Shown here piece after piece: positions 8,428 through 16,451 of a stretch of DNA of 64,000 bases. A model generated the notes under the pieces. The model saw only the letters and a program-made list of their open reading frames with translations. It searched no databases and was not told where the DNA came from. The position numbers and the translations under genes are program-made. The first letter of the stretch is position 1. Each line of letters begins with the position of its first letter. The stretch comes from Streptomyces sp. NBC_00448 (lineage in GTDB: Bacteria; Actinomycetota; Actinomycetes; Streptomycetales; Streptomycetaceae): NCBI RefSeq assembly GCF_036014115.1, contig NZ_CP107913.1, positions 2,166,001 to 2,230,000 on the forward strand, given 5' to 3'.

Positions 8428-8964
8428 ATGACGGCGACCGACCCCCTCCTGCGCGCCCTGGCCCACCCGCTGCGACTGCGGATGGTCTCCCTGGTCTGGA
8501 ACGTGCCGCTGTCGGCCGCCGAACTCGCCCGCGAACTGGGCGTATCGCACGCTCTGGCCAGTCAGCACCTGCGCCGGCTGGACGCGGTCGGGCTGGTCGA
8601 ACTCGCCGAGGTGCGGTCCAACCGCGGCGGCAGGGAACGGCGTTATCGCGCGGTGCACGCCTCGCCGCTGTCCGACCAGCGGCACGAGGCCGCCCCGCTG
8701 CTCGCGGAGGCGCTCGCCCACAACATGCGGGATCGCGCGGCGCGGCGGGCACCGGACGCGGAAGGCGTCACGTCGGACCTGGAGTTGTGGGTGGCACCGG
8801 AGGTGTGGGACGGCTTCCGGCGGCGACTGGCCGCGCTGTTCGACGAGTTGCACGACGCCGCCCAGGCACCGCACGCCGCGGGCACGGTCGGTATCGGGGC
8901 GTCCGTGATGGCATTTCCGCTGGCGGAGCCGGACTCGCGAAACTCCGGCCACCCGGAAGAGTGA
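8428..8964 (+). CDS. ArsR-family winged-helix transcriptional regulator
   Basis: A 178-residue regulator. Residues 1-75 form an ArsR/HTH_20 winged helix (LRALAHPLRLRMVSLVWN, LAREL, VSHALASQHLRRLDAVGLVEL, then a basic wing NRGGRERRYRAV). The remaining 100 residues resemble the C-terminal portion seen in larger ArsR-like regulators of MFS exporters; there is no Cys-rich metal site. The start is ATG 8428, because the frame loses similarity before it. It is divergent from the MFS gene, with a perfect palindrome next to that gene. The inferred role is repression of the exporter until an unknown ligand binds. Confidence 0.88.
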   Translation: MTATDPLLRALAHPLRLRMVSLVWNVPLSAAELARELGVSHALASQHLRRLDAVGLVELAEVRSNRGGRERRYRAVHASPLSDQRHEAAPLLAEALAHNMRDRAARRAPDAEGVTSDLELWVAPEVWDGFRRRLAALFDELHDAAQAPHAAGTVGIGASVMAFPLAEPDSRNSGHPEE

Positions 8965-9078
8965 ATCCGTGCGATTCGGCATTCGAGCAGGAACAACAAC
9001 CGGTCACGGTGCGTTTTCCCATGCACAGGCAGTAATCGACCGGTATCCGTCAGCACCACACCCCACCCAGGAGCGATC

Positions 9079-9543
9079 ATGAGCCCGGCCCCCGCCACCA
9101 GCCCGCTGCTGGACCTGCTCAAGGAACAGCGGAACGGAGTGCTCGTCACCCTCAAGAAGGACGGCAGGCCCCAGCTGTCCAACGTGACGTTCATCTACGA
9201 CGAATCGACCCGGTACATCCGCGTCTCGGCCACCGACAGCCGGGCCAAGACCCGTAATCTGCGCCGCGATCCGCGGGCGAGCTTCTATGTCACGACCCCC
9301 GACCTGGGCGCGTACCTGGTCGCCGAGGGAGAGGCGGAGCTGACCCCGGTGGCCGCCGATCCGCACGACGCCACCGTCGACGAGTTGGTCGAGATCTATC
9401 GAGCGATCGCCGGTGAGCATCCGGACTGGGAGGAGTACCGCGCGGCGATGGTGGCCGACGGGAGGCTGGTCATACGCCTGCGAGCCGACCGTGCCTACGG
9501 CTGGGGCCGCACGCAGGGCGGCACGAGCGGCGCCCTGGACTAG
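9079..9543 (+). CDS. PPOX-class (split-barrel) F420-dependent oxidoreductase-like protein
   Basis: A 154-residue flavin/F420-binding split-barrel protein. The core reads LKEQRNGVLVTLKKDGRPQL, SNVTFIYDE, IRVSATDSRAKTRNLRRDPR and ASFYVTTPD. The basic RAKTRNLRRDP stretch is where the family binds the cofactor phosphate or glutamate tail. AGGAG lies 7 bp before ATG 9079. Actinomycete homologues are commonly annotated F420-dependent; FMN or heme binding remains possible. The stop codon overlaps the convergent WYL-regulator gene by 4 bp. The substrate is unknown. Confidence 0.85.
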   Translation: MSPAPATSPLLDLLKEQRNGVLVTLKKDGRPQLSNVTFIYDESTRYIRVSATDSRAKTRNLRRDPRASFYVTTPDLGAYLVAEGEAELTPVAADPHDATVDELVEIYRAIAGEHPDWEEYRAAMVADGRLVIRLRADRAYGWGRTQGGTSGALD

Positions 9544-10514
9544 GGTCCGTCGCCCGGCTCTCCGCGTCGCGCCGCGCGGGCCAGCCGGCCGGACACAGTC
9601 GCCAGGTGCGAGGCCAGTTCGGGTGGCTCCTTCACCTCGAACTCCACCCCGGTCATGCCGATGAACATCGCCAGCGCGTCCATTGACTCGAATCCGGTGG
9701 TCAGTTCGCAGGTGTCGGGCCCCCGTGCCGTGAGGGAGCCGAAACCGGACCAGGCGAGTACGGCGATGGTCTCCAAGGGCGCGTGCAGCACCACCCTGGC
9801 CTGGAAGCGGTAGGCACGGGAGGTGACGCCCTCGGCGACATAGGAAGCCGCGTCGTCGGGAAGTTCACGCGGGGTGAAGCGCGGGCCGGTGGGCGACTTG
9901 GGCTCGATCCGGTCCACGCGAAAAGTCCGCCAGTCGTCCCGGTCGGTGTCGAACGCGAGGAGGTACCAGCGACGGCCGTGATGGACCAGCCGGTAGGGCT
10001 CGACAGTGCGGCGGCTGCCGGCGCCGCCGTGGTCGAGGTAGTCGAACCGCAGCCGTTCACGGTCCCGGCAGGCGGCGCCGATGGAGGTCAGCACTTCCTG
10101 GCGGACCGTCGCCGTGGCGGGCGCGGGGCGCACAGTGACGGCCTGCATCGCCTGCACCCGGTGCCGCAGCCGTGACGGCAGGACCTGCTCCAGCTTGGTC
10201 AGCGCCCGCGCCGAGGTCTCCTCGATGCCCTCGACGCCGCCGACCGCGCCGGTCCGCAGGCACAGCGCCACCGCGACGGCCTCCTCGTCGTCGAGCAGCA
10301 GCGGCGGCAGGGCGGCGCCCGCACCCAGCCGGTAGCCACCCGCTGTGCCGGGGGTGGCGTGGACGGGGTAGCCGAGCGCACGCAGCCGTTCGACGTCCCG
10401 CCGGACCGTGCGGGCGGTGATCTCCAAGCGCTCGGCAAGTTCGGGTCCCGTCCAGTCACGACGCGACTGGAGGAGGGAGAGCAGACGCAGCAGGCGTGCC
10501 GACGTTTCCAGCAT
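9540..10514 (-). CDS. YafY-family regulator: HTH_11 plus WYL domain
   Basis: A 324-residue transcription factor. Residues 1-60 are a winged helix (LLRLLSLLQSRRDWTGPELAERLEITARTVRRDVERLRALGYPVH). Residues about 140-210 are a WYL domain (REVLTSIGAACRDRERLRFDYLDH, then RTVEPYRLVHHGRRWYLLAFD), with a WCX-like C-terminal extension to about 310. WYL domains bind nucleic acids or small ligands and control stress, repair or defence genes in other bacteria; no defence genes are beside it. The gene ends inside the convergent PPOX gene (4-bp overlap). Confidence 0.9.
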   Translation of the reverse strand: MLETSARLLRLLSLLQSRRDWTGPELAERLEITARTVRRDVERLRALGYPVHATPGTAGGYRLGAGAALPPLLLDDEEAVAVALCLRTGAVGGVEGIEETSARALTKLEQVLPSRLRHRVQAMQAVTVRPAPATATVRQEVLTSIGAACRDRERLRFDYLDHGGAGSRRTVEPYRLVHHGRRWYLLAFDTDRDDWRTFRVDRIEPKSPTGPRFTPRELPDDAASYVAEGVTSRAYRFQARVVLHAPLETIAVLAWSGFGSLTARGPDTCELTTGFESMDALAMFIGMTGVEFEVKEPPELASHLATVSGRLARAARRGEPGDGP

Positions 10515-10628
10515 GTCGTTCAGTCTGGCAGCGATTCAGGACAGGAGTGGACCGCGATGTGATCGATCGACGAAGAGCAGGACAGCGTGGCCGGGGCGGT
10601 CCGCTGCGGGGCCCGGGGTGATTCTCGG

Positions 10629-10680
10629 CGCGGGGCCCGGCGGCATCCGGGGCGCGGGGCCCGGCGGCATCCGGGGCGCG
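10629..10680. repeat. 24-bp tandem repeat, two copies
   Basis: CGCGGGGCCCGGCGGCATCC followed by GGGG occurs at 10629-10652 and again at 10653-10676, then decays. It lies in the 230-bp gap between the WYL gene start and the DUF5685 gene end. GC-rich, with self-complementary GGGCCC cores; no function is evident. Confidence 0.7.
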
Positions 10681-10744
10681 AGGCCGGAGCGGCTGCCAGG
10701 TGCCGGGTGCCACCGGCGCACACCTCTGCCCTCGGCAGCCCGAT

Positions 10745-11992
10745 TCAGCAGTCGCACCCGCACCCGCAGTCGCAGCAATCGCAGCAGTCGCCACATTCGC
10801 AGCACTGGCAGCAGTCGCCGCAGTCAGCGCAGTCCCCACAGGAACTGCACCAGGACTCGCGCGGCCGGCCGGTCCAGGCGTCCTCGTGGTCGGTGCAGCA
10901 CAGCCGGCAGGTGCAGCACAGGCCGGTGTAGACCAGGCAACCGGCGAGCAGGCCGCGGCGGCGCGGCGGTTCGGGCGGCGGCGGGAAGCCTCCGGGGCCG
11001 CCCGGTGCACCCGGCTGCCCGGGCGGGTAGGGCTGCTGGTTCGGCGCACCCGGTGCGTAGGGGCTGCCGGTGTACGGGTTCCCGGTGTACGGGTTGCCGT
11101 CCTGCGCCGCCGGGCCGTGCGGGCAGTTGCCTGCGCCGAACGCCCGGTCCACGGAGCGTTCCAGTTCGTGGACGAGCAGGGTGTGGGCCAGCCGGGCCGA
11201 GGCGGTGTCGGCGAAGTCGACGTCACGGAGGGCGAGCCGGATGCCGTGGCGGGCGTCGTCGCACAGTCGCCGGGCCTCGGTGAGGTCGGTGCCGGTGGCG
11301 GTGAGCGGGTTCCAGGCGCCTGTTCGGGCATCCTCGGCCAGGTCCTCGACCGCGTCGAGGAGGTGGGCGAGGCGGCCGAACAGCCGTCCGGCCTCCTGAA
11401 GCGGGGCGGTGTTGCCCGGCCGGCCGGCGAGGACCGCGGTGTGGGCGAAGGCCGCGGCGGTGGCGGTCTCGGTGGGTTCGGTGACGGCCAGCACGCAACT
11501 GCCGGGCCCGGCCGCGGCTTCGACCTCGCCCTGCCGGCCGACCGCGTCGAGCAGCAGCGTGGTGTCGAAGCCGAGGTCGCCGCCGGTCCGCGCGCCGGCC
11601 TGGTCCCAGCGGCGGGCGACCTTGCGAGCCGCGCGAGCGACGGGGCGGCGGCCGAACGCGCCGTCCCCGTCCTCGACATGGTCGCGCACCTTCGCCGACG
11701 CCAGCACCAGCGAGACCGCCGCGGCCAGCCGGGCGCCCTCGCCCTTCGCGACGGGCGCGGTGCGCATGCCGCGCAGCGGGCAGGGCCCCGCGGTGCGTCG
11801 CTGGTCGGCGGTGAGCGTGGACTGCGCCTCCACCAGCACAGAGATGATCAGACCGTCGTAATTAGTAGCGACACGGGCGAACTGCCCATGTCCGTCGCGC
11901 AAGGCGAGGCACAGACCGCACAGATGCGCCAGCCATGAAGCCGCCATGCCCTCCGACATCCGATGCCGGCAAGGCCGAATGATTCCGAACAC
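10745..11992 (-). CDS. DUF5685-like protein with cysteine-rich C-terminal tail
   Basis: About 415 residues from GTG 11992, preceded by GGGAG. The N-terminus (FGIIRPCRHRMSEGMAASW, then LAHLCGLCLALRDGHGQFAR) matches the DUF5685 family as I know it and has a CxxC pair. A helical Ala-rich central region follows, then a Pro/Gly/Tyr linker near residues 290-340. The final 70 residues hold 23 cysteines in CxxC, CC and DCxC patterns (for example CADCGDCCQCCECGDCCDCC). The tail could bind several metal ions or clusters; no function is established. It lies near sflA, as I recall also from S. coelicolor. Confidence 0.75.
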   Translation of the reverse strand: MFGIIRPCRHRMSEGMAASWLAHLCGLCLALRDGHGQFARVATNYDGLIISVLVEAQSTLTADQRRTAGPCPLRGMRTAPVAKGEGARLAAAVSLVLASAKVRDHVEDGDGAFGRRPVARAARKVARRWDQAGARTGGDLGFDTTLLLDAVGRQGEVEAAAGPGSCVLAVTEPTETATAAAFAHTAVLAGRPGNTAPLQEAGRLFGRLAHLLDAVEDLAEDARTGAWNPLTATGTDLTEARRLCDDARHGIRLALRDVDFADTASARLAHTLLVHELERSVDRAFGAGNCPHGPAAQDGNPYTGNPYTGSPYAPGAPNQQPYPPGQPGAPGGPGGFPPPPEPPRRRGLLAGCLVYTGLCCTCRLCCTDHEDAWTGRPRESWCSSCGDCADCGDCCQCCECGDCCDCCDCGCGCDC

Positions 11993-12388
11993 GCTTCCCA
12001 CTCCCCCGTCGGACCCGGAACTCGCGGTGCGGCGGGACGGGGCGGCGACCACCCCTCGGATGGTCCGCCGGCCGCCATGCGCCCACCGCCACCTGCACTT
12101 TGACCTTCGGTCAGGTTTCAGAACCCGACCGGCGGTCATGTTATCGGTGCGGTCCCCCGCTTCCGTACGGCCGTACGGCCCCCGAAATCACCCGATCGTG
12201 GAGGACGTTCCCATCGCATCGTCAGCTCTCCGATGCCTGCCCCTGCTTGACGGTGCGCCACTATCGTGTGTGCCAGTACCGTCACAAAGCGCCTGCGTGG
12301 CGCCTATCCCCTTGGCGCATCACCCTCATCATGGATGACGATAGGACTAAGCGGACGGTACAGACCGCGTGCGAGAGAGGAGGCGTCC
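11993..12388. other. Divergent intergenic region between DUF5685-like gene and sflA
   Basis: About 396 bp between two divergent genes. It contains an imperfect hairpin at 12109-12130 (GGTC/GGTT pairing with AACC/GACC across a 4-nt loop, one mismatch) and a perfect 16-bp palindrome CCGTACGGCCGTACGG at 12163-12178. Both are plausible regulatory sites. TTGACG at 12247-12252 could be a -35 box for sflA, but I find no well-spaced -10. Confidence 0.5.
12163..12178. promoter_or_regulatory. 16-bp perfect palindrome upstream of sflA
   Basis: CCGTACGGCCGTACGG is its own reverse complement and also a tandem pair of CCGTACGG. It lies 211 bp before the sflA start and 170 bp before the divergent DUF5685 start. 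Similar CGTACG-rich palindromes occur by chance in GC-rich genomes, so the operator role is only suggested. Confidence 0.35.
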
Positions 12389-12832
12389 ATGGGTTCGGTT
12401 CGACGGGCGAGTGCCTGGCTTGGCCTCGTCGACGACAACGGCGGCGAGGGTTACTACGACGAGGAGTACGCCGACTACGGCGAGGGCCCGGAGCGCGCCG
12501 ACACGTGGGTGACCGACCCGCGGGTTCGGATCGCCACCGAGTCGGCCGAGGGGGAGGGCCGGCGGATCGCCACGGTGACGCCCGACGGCTTCCGGGACGC
12601 GCGCGGTATCGGTGAGTTGTTCCGAGACGGCGTGCCGGTGATCGTCAACCTCACCGCGATGGAGCCCTCCGACGCCAAGCGCGTCGTGGACTTCGCCGCC
12701 GGGTTGACCTTCGGCCTGCGCGGGTCCATCGAGCGGGTGGCCACCCGGGTGTTCCTGCTGACCCCGGCCGACTACTCCGTGATGAACGCCGACTCCCGCC
12801 GCGGTGGCGACGGCTTCTTCAACCAGAACTGA
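12389..12832 (+). CDS. sflA: SepF-like cell-division protein (SflA type)
   Basis: A 147-residue SepF-family protein. It has the N-terminal amphipathic membrane-targeting start [16 protein letters not shown], an acidic Tyr-rich linker ([15 protein letters not shown]), and the SepF core at residues 65-140: [43 protein letters not shown] and [11 protein letters not shown]. SepF anchors and organises FtsZ; streptomycetes also carry the paralogues SflA and SflB, which restrain ectopic division. The neighbours (DUF5685-like gene on one side, acyl-CoA dehydrogenase on the other, away from the main division cluster) point to SflA rather than the ylmG-linked SepF. GAGAGGAGG precedes ATG 12389. The paralogue assignment rests on remembered synteny. 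Confidence 0.85.
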   Translation: MGSVRRASAWLGLVDDNGGEGYYDEEYADYGEGPERADTWVTDPRVRIATESAEGEGRRIATVTPDGFRDARGIGELFRDGVPVIVNLTAMEPSDAKRVVDFAAGLTFGLRGSIERVATRVFLLTPADYSVMNADSRRGGDGFFNQN

Positions 12833-12833
12833 G

Positions 12834-12866
12834 ACCGGTTCCGGCCGCACACCGGCCGGGACCGGT
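12834..12866. terminator. Bidirectional hairpin terminator between sflA and acyl-CoA dehydrogenase genes
   Basis: ACCGGTTCCGGCCG pairs with CGGCCGGGACCGGT across a 5-nt loop (CACAC): a 14-bp stem with one G-U or mismatch position. It starts 2 bp after the sflA stop and precedes the convergent gene's stop by 26 bp. There is no T-tract, as is usual for streptomycete terminators. Confidence 0.75.
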
Positions 12867-12892
12867 GGCCACCGCCTTCCGTGGGCAACGCC

Positions 12893-14083
12893 TCACCCGC
12901 GGAAGGCATCGAAACCCGTGAGTGCCTTGCCCAGTACGAGTTGGTGCATCTCCACCGTGCCCTCGTAGGTGAGCACGGACTCCAGGTTGGTCGCGTGCCG
13001 CATCACCGGGTACTCCAGCGAGATGCCGTTGGCGCCCAGGATGGTGCGCGCGGTGCGGCAGATCTCGATCGCCTCGCGCACGTTGTTGAGCTTGCCGAAA
13101 CTGACCTGCTCCGGGCGCAGCGTGCCCGTGTCCATCCGCCGCCCGAGGTGGTGGGCGAGCAGGATGCCCTTGTGCAGTTCGACCGCCATGTCGGCGAGCT
13201 TCGCCTGGGTGAGCTGGAAGGCGCCGATCGGCCGGCCGAACTGCTCCCGCCCGCGCGCGTACTCCAGCGCCGCCTCGAAGCTCGCCCGGGCCGCACCCAT
13301 CGCCCCCCACACGATGCCGTAGCGCGCGTGGTTGAGGCAGCTCAGCGGGCCGCGCAGGCCGGTGACCTCGGGGAGTACCGCGTCCGCGGGCAGCCGTAGG
13401 CCGTCCAGCACCAGCTCGCTGGTCACCGAGGCCCGCAGGCTCCACTTGTGACGGATCTCCGGGGCGGAGAACCCGGGGGTGTCGGTGGGGACGACGAAGC
13501 CGCGCACCCCCTCCTCGGTCGCCGCCCAGACCACGGCCACCCCCGCGACCGACCCGTTGGTGATCCACATCTTGCGGCCGTCGAGCACCCAGTCCGAGCC
13601 GTCCCGGACCGCCCGGGTGCGCATGCCCGCCGGGTCGGAGCCGTGGTCCGGCTCGGTCAGCCCGAAGCAGCCGATCACCTCGCCCGCGGCCATCGACGGC
13701 AGCCAGCGCTCCTTCTGCCCGGCCGAGCCGTAGCGGTGGATGGCGTACATCGCGAGCGAGCCCTGCACCGACACCAGCGAGCGGATGCCGGAGTCGGCGG
13801 CCTCCAGTTCCAGGCAGGCCAGGCCGTACTGCACCGCGCTCGCGCCCGCGCAGCCGTAACCGGTCAGCTGCATGCCGAGAGCGCCGAGGGAACCGAGTTC
13901 ACGCGCGAGTTCGCGGATCTCGGGCAGTTCGCCGCGCTCGTACCAGCCGGCCACGTGGGGCAGCACCCGGTCGGCGGCCCACCCGCGCACGCTGTCGCGC
14001 ACCGCGCGGTCCTCGGCGGTGAGCAGATCGTCCAGACCCAGCGGGTCGTACGGGTCGAAGGGCGCCCTGGACGCTGGGGACAT
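12893..14083 (-). CDS. Acyl-CoA dehydrogenase, glutaryl-CoA dehydrogenase-like
   Basis: A 396-residue flavoprotein that oxidises acyl-CoA thioesters at the alpha-beta bond and passes electrons to ETF. It has an all-alpha N-terminal domain (1-120), a central beta domain with the FAD signature GCFGLTEPDHGSDPAGM and WITNGSVAGVAVVWA, and a C-terminal helical domain. The catalytic glutamate lies in TYEGTVEMHQLVLGKALTG, the arrangement found in glutaryl- and short-chain dehydrogenases. GGAGGT stands 6 bp before ATG 14083. A DHA2 exporter gene ends 62 bp upstream, so they may share a transcript. Decarboxylating glutaryl-CoA activity is suggested by similarity only. Confidence 0.9.
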   Translation of the reverse strand: MSPASRAPFDPYDPLGLDDLLTAEDRAVRDSVRGWAADRVLPHVAGWYERGELPEIRELARELGSLGALGMQLTGYGCAGASAVQYGLACLELEAADSGIRSLVSVQGSLAMYAIHRYGSAGQKERWLPSMAAGEVIGCFGLTEPDHGSDPAGMRTRAVRDGSDWVLDGRKMWITNGSVAGVAVVWAATEEGVRGFVVPTDTPGFSAPEIRHKWSLRASVTSELVLDGLRLPADAVLPEVTGLRGPLSCLNHARYGIVWGAMGAARASFEAALEYARGREQFGRPIGAFQLTQAKLADMAVELHKGILLAHHLGRRMDTGTLRPEQVSFGKLNNVREAIEICRTARTILGANGISLEYPVMRHATNLESVLTYEGTVEMHQLVLGKALTGFDAFRG

Positions 14084-14145
14084 GGGTGGACCTCCGGCCC
14101 GTAAAACTAGCACTGGTAATCGCGGCTCGGCGCCGACGTTACGGC

Positions 14146-15840
14146 TCAGTCCCTCGCCCGTCCAGAGCGTACGGCGCCCGGGGGCGCGGAGGAGGAGCGT
14201 ACGGCGGAGCGCTCGGCGTGCACCGGCCACGGCCGTTCCCCGGCGGGAGGCGCCACTGGATCGGCGGCAGGTTCCGTGCCGGGACGGCCAGGGCGACCAG
14301 GGAGGACGTTCTCCGCCGCGGACTCGGCACCCGGCAGGCGCTCCTCGCCCACCCTGCACTCCATCACCGGCGGCAGCCGCCTCGCCGCCCACGCGCCCGA
14401 CAGCAGCAGCACCACGCTGACCACGAGCGTCACATGCAGGCCGTGCACGAAGGAGTGCCGTGCGGCGTGTCGCAGCGCCGCGCCCGGGGCGCCGCCGACC
14501 CGGTCGGCCACGTCGTACGCACCGCCCAGGGACTGGTCGGCCGCAGTGGTGTCGGCGGCGCTGATCCCGGGGGCGCGCGGCGCGTAGACGGCGTTCATCA
14601 CACTGCCGAGCAGCGCGATGCCCAGTCCGGCGCCGAGTTGGTACGCGGTCTCGCCGACCGCGGCCGCGCCGCCCGCCCGGTGCGCGGGCGCCTGGCTGAG
14701 CATCGACTCGTACGCCCCGAACAAGGTGGCCTCCAGGCCGAAGCCCAGCGCGACGAAGACGACGGTGAGCAGCATGGGGCGGTCCTGCTGACCCATCGCG
14801 GTCAGCGAGAGCACGGCCAGCGCCGTGAGCAGGAAGCCGCCGCCGACCATCCGGCGCGGCCCGAAGCGGGTCAGCGCCCGCGAGCCCGCCAGCCCGCCGG
14901 CCATCGCGGCGAAGGTGAGCGGCAGCAGGCGCAGCCCGGTGTCCAGCGGGCTCAGGCCGAGCACGAGCTGGAGGTACTGCACCGCGATCAGTTCCAGCCC
15001 GACCAGCGCCAGCATGGCCAGCACGATGCAGCCCACCGAGGTGGAGAAGGCCGCCTGGGCGAACATCCGCACGTCGATCAGCGGGTGTGCGAGGCGGCGC
15101 TGGCGCCGGACGAAGAACACCAGCAGGGCTAGGCCGAGCAGCAGCGGCACCCAGACCGTGGGGTCCACGGGGGCCGCGCCGGCGCCGAACCGCTTGACCC
15201 CGAAGACCGCGCCCAGGATGCCCAGGGCGGCCGCCGCCGCGCCCACCACGTCCCAGGGGCCGTCGCCGCAGCCGCGCGACTCGGGCAGCAGCACCCGGCC
15301 GAGCGGCAGCATCACGGCCATCAGCGGGATGTTGACCAGGAAGACCGAGCCCCACCAGAAGTGCTCCACCAGGAAGCCGCCGAGCACCGGCCCGACCGCG
15401 GCCCCGACCGCGGCGACCGCGCTCCACACGCCGATCGCCGTCGCCCGCTCGCGCCGGTCGGGGAAGACCTGCCGCAGGATCGACAGCGTGGCGGGCATGA
15501 TCATCGCACCGCCGGCGCCGAGCAGCGCACGAGCGGCGATCAGGATGTCCGGAGTGGGCGCGAAGGCGGCCATCGCCGAGGCGGCGCCGAAGAGCGCGTA
15601 GCCGATCAGCAGCACCCGGCGGCGGCCGATCCGGTCCCCGAGCGTGCCGAAGAGGATCAGCAGCGACGCGGCGATCAGCGGGTACGCGTCGACGATCCAC
15701 AGCAGGTCCTGTGAGCCGGGCCGCAGATCCTCGGTGAGCGCGGGGACCGCCACATGCAACACGGTGGCGTCCAGCGCGACGATCAGCAGGCTCGCGCACA
15801 GCACGACGAGGATGGTCCAGCGGCTGACCGGCCGCGTCAT
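14146..15840 (-). CDS. MFS exporter of the DHA2 (14-helix) family
   Basis: A multidrug-type efflux pump of about 564 residues with some 14 membrane spans. Motif C-like and family signatures are visible: ALDATVLHVAVPAL near the N-terminus (the DHA2 D-in-helix-1 motif), GTLGDRIGRRRVLLIGY after helix 2, and GPVLGGFLVEHFWWGSVFLVNIP for helix 5. The C-terminal 70 residues are a polar, Pro-rich cytoplasmic tail. ATG 15840 is preceded by GGAGGTACGCCT. The promoter is probably in the 600-bp gap upstream. No regulator is adjacent, so the substrate cannot be guessed. Confidence 0.92.
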   Translation of the reverse strand: MTRPVSRWTILVVLCASLLIVALDATVLHVAVPALTEDLRPGSQDLLWIVDAYPLIAASLLILFGTLGDRIGRRRVLLIGYALFGAASAMAAFAPTPDILIAARALLGAGGAMIMPATLSILRQVFPDRRERATAIGVWSAVAAVGAAVGPVLGGFLVEHFWWGSVFLVNIPLMAVMLPLGRVLLPESRGCGDGPWDVVGAAAAALGILGAVFGVKRFGAGAAPVDPTVWVPLLLGLALLVFFVRRQRRLAHPLIDVRMFAQAAFSTSVGCIVLAMLALVGLELIAVQYLQLVLGLSPLDTGLRLLPLTFAAMAGGLAGSRALTRFGPRRMVGGGFLLTALAVLSLTAMGQQDRPMLLTVVFVALGFGLEATLFGAYESMLSQAPAHRAGGAAAVGETAYQLGAGLGIALLGSVMNAVYAPRAPGISAADTTAADQSLGGAYDVADRVGGAPGAALRHAARHSFVHGLHVTLVVSVVLLLSGAWAARRLPPVMECRVGEERLPGAESAAENVLPGRPGRPGTEPAADPVAPPAGERPWPVHAERSAVRSSSAPPGAVRSGRARD

Positions 15841-16451
15841 AGGCGTACCTCCACGGCTGACTCCGTGACTCCCGGGCGGGTGAAACGCCAGCGTACGTGA
15901 CCGGGATGTGCCCGGCCCGACCTGCGGCGGTGTCCGCCGGTAGGGTGATGGCCGCCCCGGACGGAGCAGCGGCCGCGAAAGAACCACAACCGGTACGGCT
16001 CCCGGCCGGACGCCCGCGTCCGCCCGGCCCGCGCCTGGCCCGTGTCCTGCCACCCGCCCGGTGCAGCCGCGGCACCGGACCGCTGTCATCGGCGCCGTCA
16101 ACGGAGTCGTCGTCGCCACCCTCCGGCCGGCGCGGCGCGGCCTCGGAGCCGCCGCGTTCCGGCCGTACCCCGGGCGCCGGGCCCGCACCGGCCCTGCGGT
16201 CCGCCCGCCCGTTCACCCCGCGCCGGCCCGGCCATCACGCGGGAAACCCTGAATAAATTCGAGGGAAATAAGTATCGAATAAGAACATGGGCATGTGAGT
16301 ATCAACACCCGAACATAAACTCCACGGCCCCTCGCATTCACCTCAATCACCGTCCGCCAAAGGGGTGGTGAGACGCACTCCACATCACATCGTCATTACA
16401 AATCCGGTCGTGAGGCGGTTGCATGCCATCACACGCTGTAACGTCGTTTCA
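15841..16451. other. Divergent intergenic region with an AT-rich island
   Basis: About 610 bp without a supported gene between divergent MFS and PAP2 genes. Most is GC-rich, but about 16250-16330 is distinctly AT-rich, with GAATAA repeated and an inverted repeat ATTCGA/TCGAAT (16257-16262 and 16275-16280, 12-bp spacer). This island is the likely control region of the PAP2 gene. Confidence 0.5.

Noticed and set aside
5483..8431. A 982-codon plus-strand frame opposite the polyprenyl synthase and MFS genes
   Set aside because: Shadow of codon bias; rich in Gly/Arg/His/Gln without domains, while the minus strand shows clear enzyme and transporter motifs.
12893..16216. A single 1,107-codon minus-strand frame that would fuse upstream sequence to the acyl-CoA dehydrogenase
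   Set aside because: Only the last 396 codons match the family; the dehydrogenase has its own ATG with GGAGGT, and the rest lies out of frame across the MFS gene.
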